Assembly (NCBI GenBank): GCA_900315455.1
Contig: OMZE01000037.1
Location: 19,249-83,248 of the forward strand
Length of the DNA stretch: 64,000 nucleotides
Reading direction: 5' to 3'
Origin: an uncultured Prevotellaceae bacterium
GTDB taxonomy: Bacteria; Bacteroidota; Bacteroidia; Bacteroidales; Bacteroidaceae
Under the pieces are notes generated by a model. It saw nothing but the letters and a program-made list of their open reading frames with translations, did no database searches and was not told the DNA's origin. Each line of letters starts with the position of its first letter. Within the stretch, counting starts at the first letter, position 1. The translations under genes were made by a program, and so were the position numbers. Of this stretch, positions 1-9,202 are shown piece after piece.

Positions 1-1
1 C

Positions 2-610
2 TTCCCCACTTTCTCGCCCGACGGCAAACACATCTACTACTGCGCCTCGCCCAAGGTAAATCTGCCGATGCAACTGAAAGACATGCGCTACAGCCTCTGC
101 CGCATCGCCTTCGACGAGGCTACGGGCACTTTCGGCACCGAGGTCGACACCCTTTTCTCAGGAGAGCAGCAGCAAGCCTCCGTCTGTCATCCCCGTGTGA
201 GCCCCGATGGCCGGTATATCGTCTATACCGTGGCCGACTACGGCACCTTCCCCATCTGGCATCAGGAGAGCGACCTGCAATTGATGAACCTTACCACCGG
301 CACCATCGACAAGATGGATGCCGTGAACAGCAACAAGAGCGACACCTACCACAGTTGGTCGTCGTCCAGCCGCTGGCTCGTCTTCGCCTCAAAACGCGAC
401 GACGGTCTCTACGGCAAGCCCTATTTCTGCTATATAGACAAAGCGGGCAAGGCCCACAAGCCCTTTGTGCTGCCCCAGAAAAATCCTCATTTCTACGACA
501 ACAACCTGAAATCCTTCAATGCCCCCGAGATAGGGAAGGGCCGTCTGCCCTTCGATGCCATGGACGTGAAGCATGCGGTGGAAGGACCTTCTGTAGATTT
601 TACCTATTAG
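2..610 (+). CDS. CxxCH/PD40-family lipoprotein, C-terminal part (cut by window edge)
   Basis: The frame is open from base 2 to the TAG at 608-610, and the first in-window ATG (68) lies inside the domain, so this is the 3' end of a longer gene. The visible 202 residues match the C-terminal halves of the two complete paralogues at 2036-3523 and 6075-7541. They share an SPDGKxxYYCA strand, a DYGTFPIWHQE motif, a DAVNSNKSDTYHSWSS motif and a KPFVLPQKNP motif. These are TolB/PD40-type beta-propeller blades. By analogy the missing N-terminus should hold a lipobox and a CxxCH motif; that is inference. It faces the operon that holds the other copies, and its stop codon overlaps that of the antiporter gene (607-610). 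The function of the family is not known to me. Confidence 0.8.
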   Translation, partial: FPTFSPDGKHIYYCASPKVNLPMQLKDMRYSLCRIAFDEATGTFGTEVDTLFSGEQQQASVCHPRVSPDGRYIVYTVADYGTFPIWHQESDLQLMNLTTGTIDKMDAVNSNKSDTYHSWSSSSRWLVFASKRDDGLYGKPYFCYIDKAGKAHKPFVLPQKNPHFYDNNLKSFNAPEIGKGRLPFDAMDVKHAVEGPSVDFTY

Positions 611-2028
611 TCTTTACTTTTCTTCCTATAAATCTTCCATCCCAAGGCAGCGACAATGATGCTGACGATGGGAGAAAGGATGTTGAAGAAGCAATAAGGA
701 AGATAAGTGAGTGTAGACACCCCCAAAACCGTGCTTTGCGTAAGACCACACGTGTTCCAAGGAACGAGCACGGAAGTCACCGTTCCGCCATCCTCGCATG
801 AGCGGCTGAGAAGCCTCGGCTCATACCCCTTCTCCTTGTAGGTATCGCGGAACATGCTGCTCGAGAGCATAATGGCCAGATACTGGTCGGCCATGGCGAC
901 ATTGAAGAAGAAACTCGTTCCCACCGTGGTAGCCACCAATGATGTCGTGCCGTGTACGAAACGCAAGACGATGCTGATGATATCGCGCAACTGTCCCGTC
1001 GCCGTCAGTGTTCCTCCGAATGTCTGCGCACAGATGATGAGCCAGATGGTAGGCATCATTCCCGCCATGCCACTCGTAGAGACCAACGGATTGAGCAATT
1101 CCGACCCTGTCTCGATGTCTGTACTGCCATAGCACACCTGCATAATGCCTTTGTAGGGCAGCAGCGCGTCGTGCATAGAAACGCCGTCGGCTACGGCGAT
1201 GCTCCTGATGAGTGCCGGCTGGACAAACAGAGCCACGATGGCAGCAATGAATACTGCCAGAAAGAGCACCACCAGCGACGGCCACCGCCGTGCTATCATC
1301 ACCCCTGTGACTACCGGCACGAGCAACAGCCATGGTGAAATGACGAAACTGTGATGCAGTGCCTCCATGAACTGGAGCACATTGCCCTCATGCGACACCT
1401 CCACCGTCAGTCCTGCCACGAAAAAGATGGCCAGTGAAATGACAAATGCCGGCACCGTGGTGTTCATCATATAGCGGATATGCGAGAAAAGTGGAGTCCC
1501 CGAGACGCTCGATGCCAACACTGTCGTATCAGAGAGCGGCGACAGTTTATCGCCGAAATATGCCCCTGTGATGATGGAGCCCGCTATCCACCCGTCGTCG
1601 AAGCCATGAGCCTTTCCTATACCCATGAGAGCCACGCCAATGGTAGCCACCGTAGTCCACGACGAGCCGATGAGCAAACTCACCAAGGCACAGAGCACAC
1701 TGCTGCTGATGAGGAACACCTCTGGCCGTATGATTTGCACGCCATAGTAAATCATTGTGGGCACGATGCCCGATACCATCCATGTGCCGCTGATGGCACC
1801 GATGAGCAAGAGGATGATGATGGCCGGTGTGCAACTGGCAATCTTTTTGGTAATTTCCTTCTCCAGTTGTTCCCATTTAAATTTTCTTGTCAACTCACCA
1901 ATCATCACCGATACTGCCGATGCCACCAACAGCGATACCTGACTGGCACCATCGAGCGTGGCGTTGCCGAATACTGTCACGCAACACGTGATGAGTGCTA
2001 TGAGGACTAAGATAGGGATAAACGACAT
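607..2028 (-). CDS. nhaC: NhaC-family Na+/H+ antiporter
   Basis: The product is a 473-residue polytopic inner-membrane protein with about 11-12 hydrophobic segments. The central GSSWTTVATIG and GAYFGDKLSPLSDTTVLAS stretches are typical of NhaC-type antiporters, which exchange sodium for protons or organic acids such as malate and lactate. The length is usual for the family. It is the last gene of a minus-strand operon and starts 7 bases after the CxxCH-PD40 lipoprotein gene stop. Co-transcription with putative haem lipoproteins hints at a link to ion-gradient energetics, but this is inference. The 3' end overlaps the convergent gene at 608-610. The exact substrate cannot be told from sequence. 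Confidence 0.85.
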   Translation of the reverse strand: MSFIPILVLIALITCCVTVFGNATLDGASQVSLLVASAVSVMIGELTRKFKWEQLEKEITKKIASCTPAIIILLLIGAISGTWMVSGIVPTMIYYGVQIIRPEVFLISSSVLCALVSLLIGSSWTTVATIGVALMGIGKAHGFDDGWIAGSIITGAYFGDKLSPLSDTTVLASSVSGTPLFSHIRYMMNTTVPAFVISLAIFFVAGLTVEVSHEGNVLQFMEALHHSFVISPWLLLVPVVTGVMIARRWPSLVVLFLAVFIAAIVALFVQPALIRSIAVADGVSMHDALLPYKGIMQVCYGSTDIETGSELLNPLVSTSGMAGMMPTIWLIICAQTFGGTLTATGQLRDIISIVLRFVHGTTSLVATTVGTSFFFNVAMADQYLAIMLSSSMFRDTYKEKGYEPRLLSRSCEDGGTVTSVLVPWNTCGLTQSTVLGVSTLTYLPYCFFNILSPIVSIIVAALGWKIYRKKSKD

Positions 2029-2035
2029 GGGCTGA

Positions 2036-3523
2036 CTATCTGATTACAGTTTCTACACGTTTGCCGGACATGATGTCACGGGCAACAGTCCTTGCATCGA
2101 GTTTTACAGGCTCACTGGTGAAATCTGGTGTATTGAAAGAGAAGAGTGTCTCGTCGTAATACGCCCAAGGGTTGCGCTGTGGCAACAAGAAAGGTTTCCC
2201 CATCCTTCCATCCTTATCGACATGCGCCAGATAAAGATTGGTGTAATAGCCATTCCCCCTACGCGACGTGAACACTATCCACCGAGAGTTGCTGCTCCAG
2301 TTATGGAAACTGTCGGTATCGTCGCTGTTCACCTCATCCAATGGCCGTGCATCACCCGTCTGCAAATCGAGCAGCCATTGGTCGGCCTCTTTGTGCCAGA
2401 TGGGGAAACACCCGTAGTCGGACATGGTAAACAGCAAGAAACGTCCGTCGTAAGAAGGACGTGGGTGATTGGCACTCTTGCCCATCGCCCGGGCATTGAA
2501 AATCGTATCCACCTCGCCCGTAAAGACACCCTTGTCGGGGTCGAATCCTACTTTGCACAGATTATACTTGATATCCTTGTATTCAGAGGGAATCATTCTC
2601 GACTCTGCAGCGCAGAAATAAAGCGTCTTTCCATCAGGCGAGAAAACGGGATAATTCTCATAATGTGATTTCGTGGCCACCAGTGAGTCGAACAAAATCT
2701 CATGCTTGTCGGGCGAGTAGACCAAGACATCGGAAGCATGGTCGAACACCTCTATCCGCTCTGCTGCCACGGCATGGAACGACTGGTTGGTCTTATTGGT
2801 GGAATAGGCCACGAAACGGCCCGAGGGATGCCAATAAGGATAGACCATCGACCCTCCGAGACTGTCGTTCTTGGCTTTAAGCAGTTCGGTTGTCTCTCCA
2901 TGATGAATGAGTGTCGCCCCTTGCTCACCACGGATATGGAACGTGAAGTTGTCGGGGTTGGTATGGTTGGCGACATGGCAGTTGAGGCATGCCCCCGGCG
3001 CTGCCGTATTCTCAAGGATAGCCGTCTCGCTGAAGGAAGACAACTCGCGCTGGTAGATTCCCATCCTCCCATACACCTCATAGCCCGGTGGTATGCGGCG
3101 GTAGGTGAGTCCCCACTCTCCGAGGCTGTCGCTGCTCACCTCTACCTTGAAGTCACGGTATTGGGTCCATGCACCATTGTTTTCCACACACACGGTGAAC
3201 GTGAGTGCAGCACCTCTGTTCTGCCGTGTCAGTTGATGCCATTCGTCGACATCAAAGTCGGCATAGCAGCCATTGACATGTATTTCGCCACCTTTCTCGC
3301 CACGCACCACCACATCCATAGTCTGGCTTTCCCCATAACAATTGAAATTGAGTGGGGCAATTTCTGCCGGGATGGTGACTCCGGCATAGTCGGGAAATAT
3401 GGGAGGCAGTTGCTGCACTACAGTGGGGTTCTCCGGCATCGACGAGCACGACACCATCAGCCACGTGGCCGTGCAAACCATCATGCCCCATATCAGAAGA
3501 CGATATCTCTTTTTCGTTCTCAT
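2036..3523 (-). CDS. CxxCH-containing PD40/TolB-like lipoprotein, copy A
   Basis: The product is 495 residues with a lipoprotein signal (WLMVSC, lipidated Cys26), so it is probably outer-membrane anchored. A beta-sandwich-like N-terminal region (about 40-135) is followed by a single CLNCH motif at Cys179-His183, the pattern for covalent c-type haem. Residues about 220-480 contain PD40/WD40-like blades (YPVFSPDGKTLYFCAA, HPRPSYDGRFLLFTMSDYG, SRWIVFTSRR). It follows the DUF6057-like gene with a one-base gap, an arrangement repeated exactly by copy B. NhaC lies 7 bases downstream. A surface or periplasmic sensor or electron-transfer protein would fit, but neither function nor haem attachment is proven. 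Confidence 0.8.
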   Translation of the reverse strand: MRTKKRYRLLIWGMMVCTATWLMVSCSSMPENPTVVQQLPPIFPDYAGVTIPAEIAPLNFNCYGESQTMDVVVRGEKGGEIHVNGCYADFDVDEWHQLTRQNRGAALTFTVCVENNGAWTQYRDFKVEVSSDSLGEWGLTYRRIPPGYEVYGRMGIYQRELSSFSETAILENTAAPGACLNCHVANHTNPDNFTFHIRGEQGATLIHHGETTELLKAKNDSLGGSMVYPYWHPSGRFVAYSTNKTNQSFHAVAAERIEVFDHASDVLVYSPDKHEILFDSLVATKSHYENYPVFSPDGKTLYFCAAESRMIPSEYKDIKYNLCKVGFDPDKGVFTGEVDTIFNARAMGKSANHPRPSYDGRFLLFTMSDYGCFPIWHKEADQWLLDLQTGDARPLDEVNSDDTDSFHNWSSNSRWIVFTSRRGNGYYTNLYLAHVDKDGRMGKPFLLPQRNPWAYYDETLFSFNTPDFTSEPVKLDARTVARDIMSGKRVETVIR

Positions 3524-3524
3524 G

Positions 3525-5339
3525 TCAATAAATCTCCTTCATTTGTTGCTTTCCTTTCTTCTCCTTTCCCTCTTGGCTCACCAACATATACGACCAAAAA
3601 GTGTTGGCCAAAGGTGGCATCGACAGCGAAGGGTCGTTCGGGTTCTTCATATAGAGATTGACGAACTGCGTAAGCAGGTTGCATGTGGCAGGCTCAATGC
3701 TCCACGGCATCCCTTCGAAACTGCCATGCTGCTGGGTCCACTGCATCACCAAAGCCTGTTGGTAGGCATTGGGGATGCGGCTGAACTTGGCATACTTCCC
3801 CAAAGGATAATACTCGTTGAACCGCTCCAAGTCGCGCTGCAACAACTCATAGCACATCAAGTATTCGAAAGCCATGCGGTTGTCGTAATTCTGCACGAAG
3901 AGAAGGCCGAGCATCTGGTCCATTTCTGTATCGCTGAAGAGAAAGTCCTGTTTCTTCTGTCTGTAGGCCCTCAGCCTGCCGTAAACCGGGTCATCATTCA
4001 CTTTCCCCTCCTTGATGATTGTTTTCTGCTCTTTCGCCCACTTGCGGTAGAACAACGATTTCTCCAACATTCTGAGATATTTCATTGCCACCTCATAATG
4101 GCCGTTGATGATATTGCACTCTGTGATACGCTTCGTGAGCCGCCCACTTTTTCGGTGGTTGGGAATAGCCTCCTGAGCCTCAAAAGCATAGCGTTCGGCA
4201 TCATTCACCATTCCCAGCCAATAAAAGGTCTCGCCAGGAGGCAACGGCGAAGTCATGTCGCGCTGGAAAGAGGGGAAAAGTCCCTCTGCCCCATTCTGGT
4301 AGAACTCGAACATCCGGTCGCTCAGTTGCCCTGTCATGGCGAGAGCCAAGTTCACACACGCCACATCGAAAGGTTTCGAAGGCTGTCTCTTCTCCGCTTT
4401 CCCGATGACCTTGTCCCACTGACGGGTCCTGACGAGGAAGTCATACTCAATGAGGTCGTATTTCAAGGTATCGTAGGCATGGCCGATGAAGAACCACCCG
4501 CCTATGACCAGCACCGCCACCTGTGCCATGACCGCCAACGACTTCTTGCCTATTTGCGGCAACAGTGGTGCCACCAACGGCAACAAGACCGTCACCACCT
4601 CGATGGCCGTCTGCATGACAGGCTGGTATACGGGGTATCGATAATACTCGATGCCCATGAACAGGTTGAACAAAGGATACTGAAGTCCTTTGGTCAGCAA
4701 GAGAATAAGCGCAATGCAATAGACGACAGACGCCACTCCCCATGCCAGTCCTTGCAGCGAACGCCCCTTGAAGGCCTCGAAAAGCAATATATACAGAGGC
4801 ACCATCAGTACACAAGGACCGAAGCACCAATACATCAGTGGCATGCCGATGAGGATAAAAGCGATTTTCCACCATTTGCGTTTGGGAAAGCATTCATCCC
4901 CGCTCACCACATGATAGAGAAGTATGGCACAAAGAGAGGCCAGGATGGCGATAAAGAAGCCAAGCATCACATTTTCGTCGCCGGCATGAGCCCACAGCAA
5001 CAGCGAAGGAATGAAACTGAGCGGATAATAGACATCGGGCGTCGCATGACGCCGCATCAAGCCCCATACCAAGCACTGCACCAGCACATAGACCAATGCC
5101 AGCAGGCAGGCACCCAGCACCGGGATATAGTTGAACTGGGTGATGAACTCGGCCACATAGCACGCCAAGCCACCTGGCACTGCCACCCTTTCGAGGAAAT
5201 AATGCCCATCGAACAGAAACAACTGATATTGTTCTTGAAACGACAGCACCGACATGTAGGGTATTGCCCAGAACAACGCCACCGCCACGCCAAAGAGCAC
5301 GGTGAGCAGTATTTTCCAATATTTCGAGATTATTCTCAT
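3525..5339 (-). CDS. DUF6057-like polytopic membrane protein, copy A
   Basis: This is about 604 residues. The N-terminal half has about nine to eleven hydrophobic helices, starting with an uncleaved segment around LFGVAVALFWAIPY. The motif FQEQYQLFLFDGHYFLERV followed by PGGLACYVAEF is shared with copy B and recalled from DUF6057 proteins of Bacteroidetes. The C-terminal half (about 300-600) is soluble and helix-rich with repeated short hydrophobic helices, TPR-like in look. ATG at 5339 is preferred to a GTG two codons upstream (5345). The gene sits 41 bases after the DUF4369 lipoprotein gene and one base before its CxxCH-PD40 partner. No catalytic motif is seen and no function is known to me; close pairing with the lipoprotein suggests one complex. 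Confidence 0.8.
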   Translation of the reverse strand: MRIISKYWKILLTVLFGVAVALFWAIPYMSVLSFQEQYQLFLFDGHYFLERVAVPGGLACYVAEFITQFNYIPVLGACLLALVYVLVQCLVWGLMRRHATPDVYYPLSFIPSLLLWAHAGDENVMLGFFIAILASLCAILLYHVVSGDECFPKRKWWKIAFILIGMPLMYWCFGPCVLMVPLYILLFEAFKGRSLQGLAWGVASVVYCIALILLLTKGLQYPLFNLFMGIEYYRYPVYQPVMQTAIEVVTVLLPLVAPLLPQIGKKSLAVMAQVAVLVIGGWFFIGHAYDTLKYDLIEYDFLVRTRQWDKVIGKAEKRQPSKPFDVACVNLALAMTGQLSDRMFEFYQNGAEGLFPSFQRDMTSPLPPGETFYWLGMVNDAERYAFEAQEAIPNHRKSGRLTKRITECNIINGHYEVAMKYLRMLEKSLFYRKWAKEQKTIIKEGKVNDDPVYGRLRAYRQKKQDFLFSDTEMDQMLGLLFVQNYDNRMAFEYLMCYELLQRDLERFNEYYPLGKYAKFSRIPNAYQQALVMQWTQQHGSFEGMPWSIEPATCNLLTQFVNLYMKNPNDPSLSMPPLANTFWSYMLVSQEGKEKKGKQQMKEIY

Positions 5340-5386
5340 CGTCACAGCATTGCTACATATTCCTTAATCTATGGGATAATGCCCCA

Positions 5387-6016
5387 TTACTCATCGTAAA
5401 CCGTCACCACACTGCCATCGGGCATGCGTTTGGGATAACTAACAGGATAAAGGCCACTGAGGAACTCACGCAGCGCCCCTTGGCTGAGCGTGGATGCCAG
5501 ATGGCGCGTATACCGCTTGTATCGCTGATGCACGCTGTCGGCCTGTGCCAGCAGTTCATGAGCCTTCACCGTGTCGGTCTGGGCCATCTCACGGGCTGCC
5601 TGCCGCAATGTCGCCATCTCACGGGTATGGTTGATTGTTGCCTTCTTCCACACCTCCAGCGAATCATTGCCCGGTGTGCCCGACGATGAACTCACGCGTC
5701 CTATCCGCACATTCAGGTCGCCCGGTTCGGTGACCACCAGCAGGCGTTCCACCCCGTCGCGGAAATGATAGTCCATCAGCAGTTGCGCCATATGGCAAGT
5801 ATCGGTGGCAAACTCAAACTTCCCGTCCTTGATGTAGACCGAATCCACTGCCTCGGCCGAATTGTCCTCCAACGGTACGAGGAAAATTTGCTTCCCGTTC
5901 AACCGGTCATCATCCACCACACCATGAATGCGGCAACTACCCTGCGGGGTCGAATTGCAGGCAGCCATCAAGACCACCGTGATGAGGGCACACAGCCCCA
6001 TGTTCTTTCTGTTCAT
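5387..6016 (-). CDS. DUF4369-domain lipoprotein
   Basis: The product is 209 residues with a lipobox ending LMAAC (Cys20). Residues about 27-115 resemble the DUF4369 beta-sandwich: a short IHGVVDD strand, then GKQIFLVPL, VDSVYIKDGKFEF and a GDLNVRIG strand. In Bacteroidetes this domain is usually fused to a C-terminal AhpC/TlpA thioredoxin. Here no thioredoxin domain follows, only a charged helical tail, so it is a stand-alone version. It lies inside the operon between the two lipoprotein/DUF6057 pairs, 58 bases after copy B and 41 bases before the DUF6057-A gene. A structural or regulatory accessory role is inferred only from position. Confidence 0.75.
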   Translation of the reverse strand: MNRKNMGLCALITVVLMAACNSTPQGSCRIHGVVDDDRLNGKQIFLVPLEDNSAEAVDSVYIKDGKFEFATDTCHMAQLLMDYHFRDGVERLLVVTEPGDLNVRIGRVSSSSGTPGNDSLEVWKKATINHTREMATLRQAAREMAQTDTVKAHELLAQADSVHQRYKRYTRHLASTLSQGALREFLSGLYPVSYPKRMPDGSVVTVYDE

Positions 6017-6074
6017 ATCTATTGTTGTTTTCTCTTCATATCAGATTCCGCCCCCATGGAGGCGCGTGAACCAT

Positions 6075-7541
6075 CTATTTTATTTTCACTTGTATTCTCT
6101 CTTCCGAGGTCACTTGCTGCTGCATCTCACGCATATCAACGTTCACTTTGCTCTTGGTGAAATCGGGCACGTTGTAGGCGTCGAACAGTCCGGCATAATA
6201 TCTGAGCGGATTGCGCTGAGGCAGCAAGAAAGGCTTGCTCACGTGCCCGGCATCATCGACACAGGCGAGATAGAGTTTGGTATAAGCCCCGTCTTCTCTC
6301 TTGGAAGAAAAGACAAACCAATGGCTTCCTGAAGCCCAATTGTGAAAACTCTCCGTCTGGTCACTATTCACCTCCTTCAGGTTTCTCGTCTCACGTGTTT
6401 CGAGATTCATCAGCCAGAGGTCGGCATCACGCTGTGCCACAGGAAAATTGCTGCGGCTCGACACGCAATACATCAGCCACCGTCCATCGAATGAGGGGCG
6501 AACAATGGTATAACTCCGATTGTCGCGCTGGCCATTGAGCAATGTGTCGGCTTCCGTTCCAAAAGAACCTGTGGCGGCATTGAATGGCAACGCCACCAAA
6601 GAGCATTTCACTTTCTCATATTCTGCAGGCACATCGCAAGGTTTCGACGAACTGTAATAGAGTGTCTTGCCGTCGCTTGAAAAAGCGGGGAAGATTTCCA
6701 GGTCATCTGTCTGTAGCAAAGGCGACAAAATCAACTGGTTGCTCCTGACATCCAGCACGACAATGTCGCTGAAGCGATGGTATACCTCGAGATTGCTCTT
6801 CGCCCCAGTGAAGAAACTCTGATGCACCGTATTCACCGCATAGGCACAATAGTTGCCCGAGGGATGCCAATAGGCATAACTCCCTGCCGCCTTGGTGGAG
6901 TCGGTCTTGGTGTTGAGCCAGGCCTGCCGTCCGTCGACCTGCACCATCGTCCCCCCACCCTCGCCACGAATCTGCATCGTCAGCCAGCGGGGGTCGGTGC
7001 GGTTGGGTGTATGGCAATTGAAGCACCTCCCTGGCAATGCCGTCTCCGTAACGATTGGAGACTCATCGAAGGTGTGGATATCGCGTTGGTAGATACCGAT
7101 ATTCCCGCCCACCTCGTATCCCGGTGGAATGCGTCGGTAGGTGAGTCCATAATCATCGAGGGCATATTGACTCACATTGATGGTGAAGTCGAGATATTGC
7201 GTCCATTCCCCTCCCGCCCTTGCACACACTGTGACGGAGAGTTGTCCGCCCACATTCTGACGGGTTAGTTGATGCCATTCCTCTATATCGAAGTCGGCCC
7301 ATTGGCCATTGACATGCAACTCGCCCCCACGGCTCCCCCTGACCGTCACATCCATACGGTCGAAACGGGTATCGGCCATGTTGAAGTTGAGCGGAGCAAT
7401 GCCTGCAGGCACCGTCACCCCTACATAATCGGGATAGATGGCAGGGAGTTGGCCAGCCATCTGTGGATGGTCTGGAGAATTGGAGCATGCCGTCAGCAAG
7501 GAAAAAAGCCAGGCTACGATAATCAAGTGTTGTTGTCTCAT
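6075..7541 (-). CDS. CxxCH-containing PD40/TolB-like lipoprotein, copy B
   Basis: The product is 488 residues and a paralogue of the gene at 2036-3523. It has a lipobox LLTAC (Cys19), a CFNCH motif at Cys173-His177, the shared YRRIPPGYEV block just before it, and PD40-like strands further on (FPAFSSDGKTLYYSSS, RPSFDGRWLMYCVSS, HWFVFSSKREDG). The order of elements is the same as in copy A although the proteins have clearly diverged, so the duplication is old rather than an assembly artefact. It starts one base after the DUF6057-B stop. If the CxxCH is used, the cell needs cytochrome c maturation genes, which are not in this window. Function unknown. Confidence 0.8.
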   Translation of the reverse strand: MRQQHLIIVAWLFSLLTACSNSPDHPQMAGQLPAIYPDYVGVTVPAGIAPLNFNMADTRFDRMDVTVRGSRGGELHVNGQWADFDIEEWHQLTRQNVGGQLSVTVCARAGGEWTQYLDFTINVSQYALDDYGLTYRRIPPGYEVGGNIGIYQRDIHTFDESPIVTETALPGRCFNCHTPNRTDPRWLTMQIRGEGGGTMVQVDGRQAWLNTKTDSTKAAGSYAYWHPSGNYCAYAVNTVHQSFFTGAKSNLEVYHRFSDIVVLDVRSNQLILSPLLQTDDLEIFPAFSSDGKTLYYSSSKPCDVPAEYEKVKCSLVALPFNAATGSFGTEADTLLNGQRDNRSYTIVRPSFDGRWLMYCVSSRSNFPVAQRDADLWLMNLETRETRNLKEVNSDQTESFHNWASGSHWFVFSSKREDGAYTKLYLACVDDAGHVSKPFLLPQRNPLRYYAGLFDAYNVPDFTKSKVNVDMREMQQQVTSEERIQVKIK

Positions 7542-7542
7542 G

Positions 7543-9195
7543 TCAGTTTCCTCCCATCATTTTCCTCACATACTTTCCGTAGGACGATGTCGTGTTGGTG
7601 CCATTCGACTGAATGAACCTCACAGCATCCTGATAACCCCGGGGCATATACTGATAGCCGCCATACTGCTGTACCCACGACATATACTGCATGAACTCCT
7701 GTGGCTTGCCCTTGAGCAGCAACTCACCCATGAAGTAATCGAGCGCCATCGTGTTCTCCGCATTATCGATGAAAAGCAGCCCCAGCATCTTATGTATCTC
7801 ATCGTAACTATAGAGAAAATCATTCTTGAATCTCATCTTCCGTTTTTTGCCATAAAGCGGATGCCTGTCGACCTTGGCATCCTGATACAGCAGTTGGCAC
7901 ATCTCGTTGGCCCACCCACGGTAGAAGAGCGTATGCTGGAGCAATGCCAGATGCTTGGCCGCCAAGGCATACTTTCCGTTTACTATCAGGCATTCCACCA
8001 TACGTTTTGTGAATCGTGCACTCTTGCGTGCATTGAGGATCGACTCTTGCAGGTCGTGCATATAGCGGTAGGCCGAGTTGACCATGCCCAGATGCCAGAA
8101 CGCCTCTGCCGTGGGGATGTTGGAGGTAAGGTCGCGTATCATCGGCATCAGCAGTGCATCCTCACCACTCTGGTAGTAATCGAACATGCCGTCGGCCAGA
8201 CGACGCTGCTTGGCGAGGGCGAGGTTGACGCAATTGCACGAGAAAGCATTCTCCACCTGATATTTATCGGCCCGGCTGATAATCTCGTCCCAGCATTCCT
8301 GCCGCACGAGATAATCTTGCATGAGAAGTTCGTACTTATCCTTGTCGTAGCCATGGTGTATGGCACAGAAAGCCAAGACGAAGACGGCAACCGTTGACAG
8401 CCCGCCCCAGGTTTTTTCTGCTATCGCCATCGTCTTGCGTTGCGAGGCACCTGGCAGGCAGTGGACGAGGGCAGTGAGAGCAACCACCGCCAACGGAAGA
8501 ATAGCCTGCAGCACATGGTAATGCAAGGGTATGCGGTAGTAGTTGAGTCCGAGGGCTACCGACTTCAGCGGCCATTGCAAGAGAAAGAGTGCCGAAGCCC
8601 AATGTGTCACAGCCATCAGTACCGGCATCCACCAACAATGCCGAGGTGTCCTCAGCACCCTCAGCACCACATACACCCACGCCAAAGGTCCTGCCGCAGC
8701 ATAGAGCAGAGGCACTGCCACAAGGTCGGGCCACGAAAAGCGGCACCTATCCCATCCTTGGCTTGCCCATGCAGCCGTCATTACCATGAGCAGAGCCACG
8801 ACATAAGACAACAGCACACTCTCATCGCCCATCAGCCAGAGCAGCAAAAGCGAAGGAATGAAACTCAGCGGATAACACCACGACGACAGACTGTTGGCCT
8901 GCAACCGCATCAACTTCCATGTGAGCCACTGCAGCAGCACATACATGACAGCCAGCACCAAGGCTCCTGCCCACTTCAGGTAATAGAACTGCACGAAGAA
9001 CTCGCCTAAATAGTCGGCCAACCCGCCGGGCTGCATCACCCGTTGCGTGAAATAATCGTTGGTAAACAGGAACATCTGGTATTGCTCTTGATAAGACTGC
9101 GCATGGGGATAGCATAGCCACCAAAACAAGAAGACCAGCACTCCGAAGAGTGCGGTCGCAGCAGTTTTCATGTACACAGTCCTTGTTGTTCCCAT
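7543..9195 (-). CDS. DUF6057-like polytopic membrane protein, copy B
   Basis: This 550-residue paralogue of the gene at 3525-5339 shares the motif SYQEQYQMFLFTNDYFTQRV followed by PGGLADYLGEFFVQF. It has about nine or more hydrophobic helices in the first 270 residues and a soluble helical C-terminal half. It is the first gene of the operon. The ATG at 9195 is only a few bases below the predicted transcription start of the promoter at 9203-9234, so the ATG at 9171 (MKTAATALFG) may be the real start. Against this, the residues between the two ATGs align with the N-terminus of copy A. The pairing with a CxxCH lipoprotein one base downstream is the same as in copy A. Biochemical role unknown. 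Confidence 0.78.
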   Translation of the reverse strand: MGTTRTVYMKTAATALFGVLVFLFWWLCYPHAQSYQEQYQMFLFTNDYFTQRVMQPGGLADYLGEFFVQFYYLKWAGALVLAVMYVLLQWLTWKLMRLQANSLSSWCYPLSFIPSLLLLWLMGDESVLLSYVVALLMVMTAAWASQGWDRCRFSWPDLVAVPLLYAAAGPLAWVYVVLRVLRTPRHCWWMPVLMAVTHWASALFLLQWPLKSVALGLNYYRIPLHYHVLQAILPLAVVALTALVHCLPGASQRKTMAIAEKTWGGLSTVAVFVLAFCAIHHGYDKDKYELLMQDYLVRQECWDEIISRADKYQVENAFSCNCVNLALAKQRRLADGMFDYYQSGEDALLMPMIRDLTSNIPTAEAFWHLGMVNSAYRYMHDLQESILNARKSARFTKRMVECLIVNGKYALAAKHLALLQHTLFYRGWANEMCQLLYQDAKVDRHPLYGKKRKMRFKNDFLYSYDEIHKMLGLLFIDNAENTMALDYFMGELLLKGKPQEFMQYMSWVQQYGGYQYMPRGYQDAVRFIQSNGTNTTSSYGKYVRKMMGGN

Positions 9196-9202
9196 TATCG
9201 TG

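Noticed and set aside
3399-5399. Open frame of 666 codons antisense to the DUF6057-A gene
   Set aside because: The minus-strand protein has membrane helices and a paralogue; the plus-strand translation is His- and Gln-rich without a recognisable domain.
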